From: CAYLNK01 sp964384675
Lineage (GTDB): Bacteria > Acidobacteriota > Thermoanaerobaculia > UBA5066
DNA: 8,091 nt
Assembly: GCA_964384675.1 (NCBI GenBank)
Contig: CAYLNK010000312.1
Span: 1 to 8,091, forward strand
Direction: 5' to 3'
Positions within the stretch are counted from its first letter, which is position 1. Each line of letters starts with the position of its first letter. Positions 5,318-8,091 of this stretch are shown in pieces. The position numbers were made by a program, and so were the translations under genes. Below the pieces are notes generated by a model. The model saw only the letters and a program-made list of their open reading frames with translations, searched no databases and had not been told where the DNA came from.

Positions 5318-8091
5318 ATGCGTCGAGCCTCGGCCTTCGCGGCACTCCTCCTCGTCGGGCTTCTCCCGAACGTTCCGCTCCTGGGGGCAGGCGGGGCAGG
5401 CGGGCCGGTGGGACGTTCCGGCGCCGACCTCGTGGTGGCGCGCGACGGGACCGGCGACTTCAGGACCGTGCAGGCGGCCCTCGACGCTCTGCCGGCTGCC
5501 CTCGGAAGCCGGACCCGGATCGTCCTCGTGCGGCGGGGCGTCTACCGCGAGAAGCTGTACGTGACGAAGAGCCGGCTGGCCATCGTCGGCGAGGACCGCG
5601 CCGCGACGCGGATCGAATGGTCCGAGCTGCGCCGGGAGTGGCGCAAGACGCACCCCGACGACTGGGGCGCGGCGGTCGTGAACATCGGGGACGACGTCAG
5701 CGACCTCGTGATCGCCAACCTCACGATCCGGAACGACTACGGGAGCCGCGTCAACCCCGCGGAGCACGACCACCAGTTCGCGCTCCGCTCCGGCGGGCGC
5801 TCGACCCGCCTGGCGCTCCTCCACGCCGACCTCCTCTCCGACGGGGGCGACACCGTCAGCCTCTGGAACACGGTCTCCGGCCAGTCGTACCTGGCCCGCT
5901 GCACGTTCAGCGGCTGGGTCGACGCGGTCTGCCCGCGAGGCAGCTCCTTCATCACCAACAGCCGCTTCTTCGCCAGGAGCCCCACGGCGTGCCTCTGGCA
6001 CGACGGCAGCAAGGACCGCGACCACAGGCTCGTGGTCCGCGCCTCGCGCTTCGACGGCGTGCCGGGCTTCGCGCTCGGGCGCTTCAACCGGGACGGGGCC
6101 TTCTACCTGCTGGACGACGCCTTTTCCGCGGAGATGGCCGACCGGCCGATCTACCCGGCGTCGGCCCCCGAGACGTACGGCTGGGAGCCGAGGACCTACT
6201 TCTCCGGCTGCCTCGCCGACGACGGCCCCCGCCCCTGGCTCGCCGACAACCTGCGCGACGCCGACTTCTCGCCGTCGCCCGGAGAGATCACGCCGGAGTG
6301 GACGTTCTGCGGGCAGTGGGACCCCGAGGCGTCGGTGCCGGCCGTACTGCCGTTCGCGGCGCTCCCGCGGCCTCACGACGGCGCGCGGGACGTGCCGCTC
6401 TTCGGGGCGCGCCTGAGCTGGGCACCGGCGCGCCAGGCGACGGCGTACGAGGTCCGCCTCGGGGCGGCGAACGGCGGCGAGCCGCGGCTCGTGGCCCGGC
6501 TCACCGGGACCACCTACGACACCGGGCCGCTCCTCCCCGGTACCGCGTACTCCTGGCGCGTCGACGCGATCGGCCCGGGCGGGAGCGTGCCGGGGGAGAC
6601 GTGGACCTTCACGACGGCCCGGCAGGCGACGAGGATCGCGCTCGCCGGCGATTCGACGGTCACCGACGAGCAGGGGTGGGGGCTCGGCTTCGCGGCCCGC
6701 CTGCGCGAGGGGCTGGTGTCGCTGAACCGTTCGCGCGGCGGGCGGAGCACGAGGAGCTACCGGAGCGAGGGCCTCTGGTCCGCGGTCCTCGCCGGGAAGC
6801 CCGACTGGGTGCTGATCCAGCTCGGGCACAACGACATGCCGGGGAAGGGCCTGGAGCGCGAGACGGACGTCGAGACGACGTACCCGGAGAACCTCGCGCG
6901 GATGGTCGACGAGGCGCGGGCCGCTGGCGTCTCGCCCGTGCTGGTCACGCCGCTCACCCGGCGCCGCCTGGACGCGCAGGGCTGCGTCCGCTCCGACCTC
7001 GTGGCGTATGCCGACGCGATGAGGACCGTCGCCGCCGGGAGGCGCGTCCCGCTGATCGACCTCCACGCGCGGAGCATCGAGGCGATCGAGAGGATGACCC
7101 GGACGGAGGTCGCGGCGCTGGGCTTCCTGAAGGACGACGGGACTCCGGACCTGACGCACCTGTCGGCGCGCGGCGGCGGGCTCTTCGGCGGCCTGGTGGC
7201 CGAGGAGCTGGCGCGCGCCGTCCCCGCGCTGGCGCCGGGGATCCGGTCGAGCGCGTCCGGGGTCGTGGAACGGAGCGCGGACCGTCCGCACGGCATCGAG
7301 GGGGTGCGGTCGCTGCGGCCCCTCCTCGACCGGGACGGAGCCTTCTTCGCGAGCGGCGAGGCGCTCCGCGTCGCCTCGAACCTCCTCCTCTACCAGCGCG
7401 CCAACGGCGGCTGGCCGAAGAACCTCGACATGACGGCCCCGGTCGAAGGCGCCGCGAGGGAGCGCCTGCTGAGGGAGCGCGCCTCCGCCGACACGACCGA
7501 CACGACGATCGACAACGGCGCGACCGTCACGCAGATCCGCTTCCTCGCCCGCGTCGTCGCCGCGACACCGAAGAGCGACGCCCGCCTCGTCGAGGCGGCG
7601 CTCGCCGGGCTGGACTTCCTCCTCGCCGCCGAGTACCCGCGGGGCGGCTGGCCCCAGTTCTTCCCGCTCCGGAGCGACTACTCGCGGCACGTCACGTTCA
7701 ACGACGACGCGATGGCCGGTGTGATGAGCCTCCTTCGCGACGTCGCGACCGGGGCTCCGCCCTTCGCCTTCGTGGACGCGGCGCGGCGGTCCCGGGCGGC
7801 GGCCGCCCTCGATCGGGGCGTAGCGGTGATCCTGCGCTCCCAGGTCGTCGTGGCCGGCCGACGCACCGGCTGGTGCGCGCAGCACGACGCGGTGACCCTG
7901 GCGCCGCGCGCCGCGAGGGCGTTCGAGCCGGTCGCCCTCGCCACGGCCGAGAGCGTCGGCGTCGTGGAGCTGCTGATGAGCCTGCCGCGGCCCTCCCCCG
8001 AGGTGGTCGAGGCGGTCGACGCGGCGGTGGCGTGGCTGGGCCGCTCGAGGATCGAGGGGCTGCGCGTGGAGCGTCGCGCGGCGCCGGGGCT
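5318..8091 (+). CDS. secreted modular pectinase: CE8 pectinesterase - FN3-like - SGNH/CE12 acetylesterase - PL10 pectate lyase (3'-truncated)
   Basis: A single open frame of 924 codons runs to the window edge without stop or frameshift. Residues 1-28 look like a Sec signal peptide (MRRASAF, leucine-rich core). Residues 36-340 are a CE8 pectin methylesterase: VVARDGTGDFRTVQ (39-52), GVYREK (74-79), Gln153, catalytic Asp178 (GDT) and Asp202 (GWVDAVCPRG), and Arg255 (LGRF). Residues 345-434 form a fibronectin III-like beta domain (TAYSWRVDA, ETWTFTT). Residues 438-640 are an SGNH esterase of the rhamnogalacturonan acetylesterase type: GDST (Ser446), NRSRGGRSTRSY (470-481), GHND (503-506) and DLTH (Asp611/His614). 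From about 660 a PL10 polygalacturonate lyase follows: GGWPKN (697-702), TIDNGAT (730-736), GGWPQFFPL (776-784), HVTFNDDAM (791-799), GWCAQHD (851-857) and ARAFEP (866-871). The expected action is de-esterification, deacetylation and beta-elimination of pectin outside the cytoplasm. An in-frame ATG at 5297 is an alternative start; neither start has a Shine-Dalgarno. Confidence 0.9.
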   Translation, partial: MRRASAFAALLLVGLLPNVPLLGAGGAGGPVGRSGADLVVARDGTGDFRTVQAALDALPAALGSRTRIVLVRRGVYREKLYVTKSRLAIVGEDRAATRIEWSELRREWRKTHPDDWGAAVVNIGDDVSDLVIANLTIRNDYGSRVNPAEHDHQFALRSGGRSTRLALLHADLLSDGGDTVSLWNTVSGQSYLARCTFSGWVDAVCPRGSSFITNSRFFARSPTACLWHDGSKDRDHRLVVRASRFDGVPGFALGRFNRDGAFYLLDDAFSAEMADRPIYPASAPETYGWEPRTYFSGCLADDGPRPWLADNLRDADFSPSPGEITPEWTFCGQWDPEASVPAVLPFAALPRPHDGARDVPLFGARLSWAPARQATAYEVRLGAANGGEPRLVARLTGTTYDTGPLLPGTAYSWRVDAIGPGGSVPGETWTFTTARQATRIALAGDSTVTDEQGWGLGFAARLREGLVSLNRSRGGRSTRSYRSEGLWSAVLAGKPDWVLIQLGHNDMPGKGLERETDVETTYPENLARMVDEARAAGVSPVLVTPLTRRRLDAQGCVRSDLVAYADAMRTVAAGRRVPLIDLHARSIEAIERMTRTEVAALGFLKDDGTPDLTHLSARGGGLFGGLVAEELARAVPALAPGIRSSASGVVERSADRPHGIEGVRSLRPLLDRDGAFFASGEALRVASNLLLYQRANGGWPKNLDMTAPVEGAARERLLRERASADTTDTTIDNGATVTQIRFLARVVAATPKSDARLVEAALAGLDFLLAAEYPRGGWPQFFPLRSDYSRHVTFNDDAMAGVMSLLRDVATGAPPFAFVDAARRSRAAAALDRGVAVILRSQVVVAGRRTGWCAQHDAVTLAPRAARAFEPVALATAESVGVVELLMSLPRPSPEVVEAVDAAVAWLGRSRIEGLRVERRAAPG
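5384..5404 (+). repeat. 9-bp tandem repeat at the signal-peptide end
   Basis: GGGGCAGGC occurs twice in tandem (5384-5392, 5393-5401), followed by a partial GGG. It encodes the glycine/alanine stretch GAGGAGG just after the hydrophobic core of the signal peptide. The repeat unit is a multiple of three, so copy-number change would keep the frame. It is probably a flexible linker next to the cleavage site with no further function. Confidence 0.5.

Noticed and set aside
5565..7700. Possibility that the CE8, CE12 and PL10 parts are separate genes or joined by a frameshift
   Set aside because: Codon-by-codon reading from 5318 shows one frame with no stop, and all module motifs fall in that same frame. 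No internal ribosome binding site with a plausible start was seen between modules.
5258..7885. Very long minus-strand open frame (876 codons) continuous with and upstream of the GH105 gene
   Set aside because: It is antisense to the modular pectinase, whose catalytic motifs are intact on the plus strand. Its translation is Arg/Pro/Glu/Val-rich without recognisable motifs, and GH105 has its own ribosome binding site and signal peptide at 5257. High GC removes stop codons and creates such shadows.

Overview
This window is part of a pectin (polygalacturonate/rhamnogalacturonan) utilisation locus from a very GC-rich bacterium. G or C fills almost every third codon position, and the only AT-rich island is a short palindrome in the one divergent promoter region. 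Two of the five proteins carry Sec-type signal peptides. The gene content (SDR-type mannonate oxidoreductase, UxaE-type epimerase, ExuT-like MFS carrier, exported GH105, modular pectinesterase/lyase) and base composition would suit a GC-rich Gram-negative plant-polymer degrader such as an Acidobacteriota member or a similar phylum. The sequence alone does not fix the taxon.

Layout. (1) Bases 2-2540 plus 2566-3864 form a plus-strand operon of three genes, each separated by exactly 25 bp. They are the 3' part of an SDR oxidoreductase resembling the YjmF/UxuB type of D-mannonate oxidoreductase, a long UxaE-family tagaturonate epimerase, and an ACS/ExuT-like hexuronate MFS transporter. (2) Converging on the operon with a 4-bp gap is a minus-strand gene (3869-5257) for an exported GH105 unsaturated rhamnogalacturonyl/galacturonyl hydrolase. 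(3) A 60-bp divergent intergenic region (5258-5317) holds a perfect 7-1-7 palindrome that looks like a GntR/UxuR-type operator. (4) From 5318 to the window end runs one uninterrupted plus-strand reading frame of at least 924 codons. It encodes a secreted, three-catalytic-module pectinase: signal peptide, CE8 pectin methylesterase, fibronectin III-like domain, SGNH/CE12-type rhamnogalacturonan acetylesterase, and PL10 pectate lyase cut off by the window edge.

How the parts fit (inference from family roles). The modular enzyme would strip methyl and acetyl esters and then cleave the exposed polygalacturonate by beta-elimination. GH105 would remove the unsaturated uronate from the resulting oligomers in the periplasm. 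The MFS carrier would import free hexuronates. Inside the cell, tagaturonate from galacturonate would be epimerised to fructuronate by UxaE and reduced to mannonate by the SDR enzyme, which bypasses a tagaturonate reductase. The isomerase (UxaC), mannonate dehydratase (UxuA) and the Kdu/Kdg steps are not in this window. No stretch longer than 300 bases lacks a gene, and I saw no RNA gene, insertion sequence or CRISPR array.
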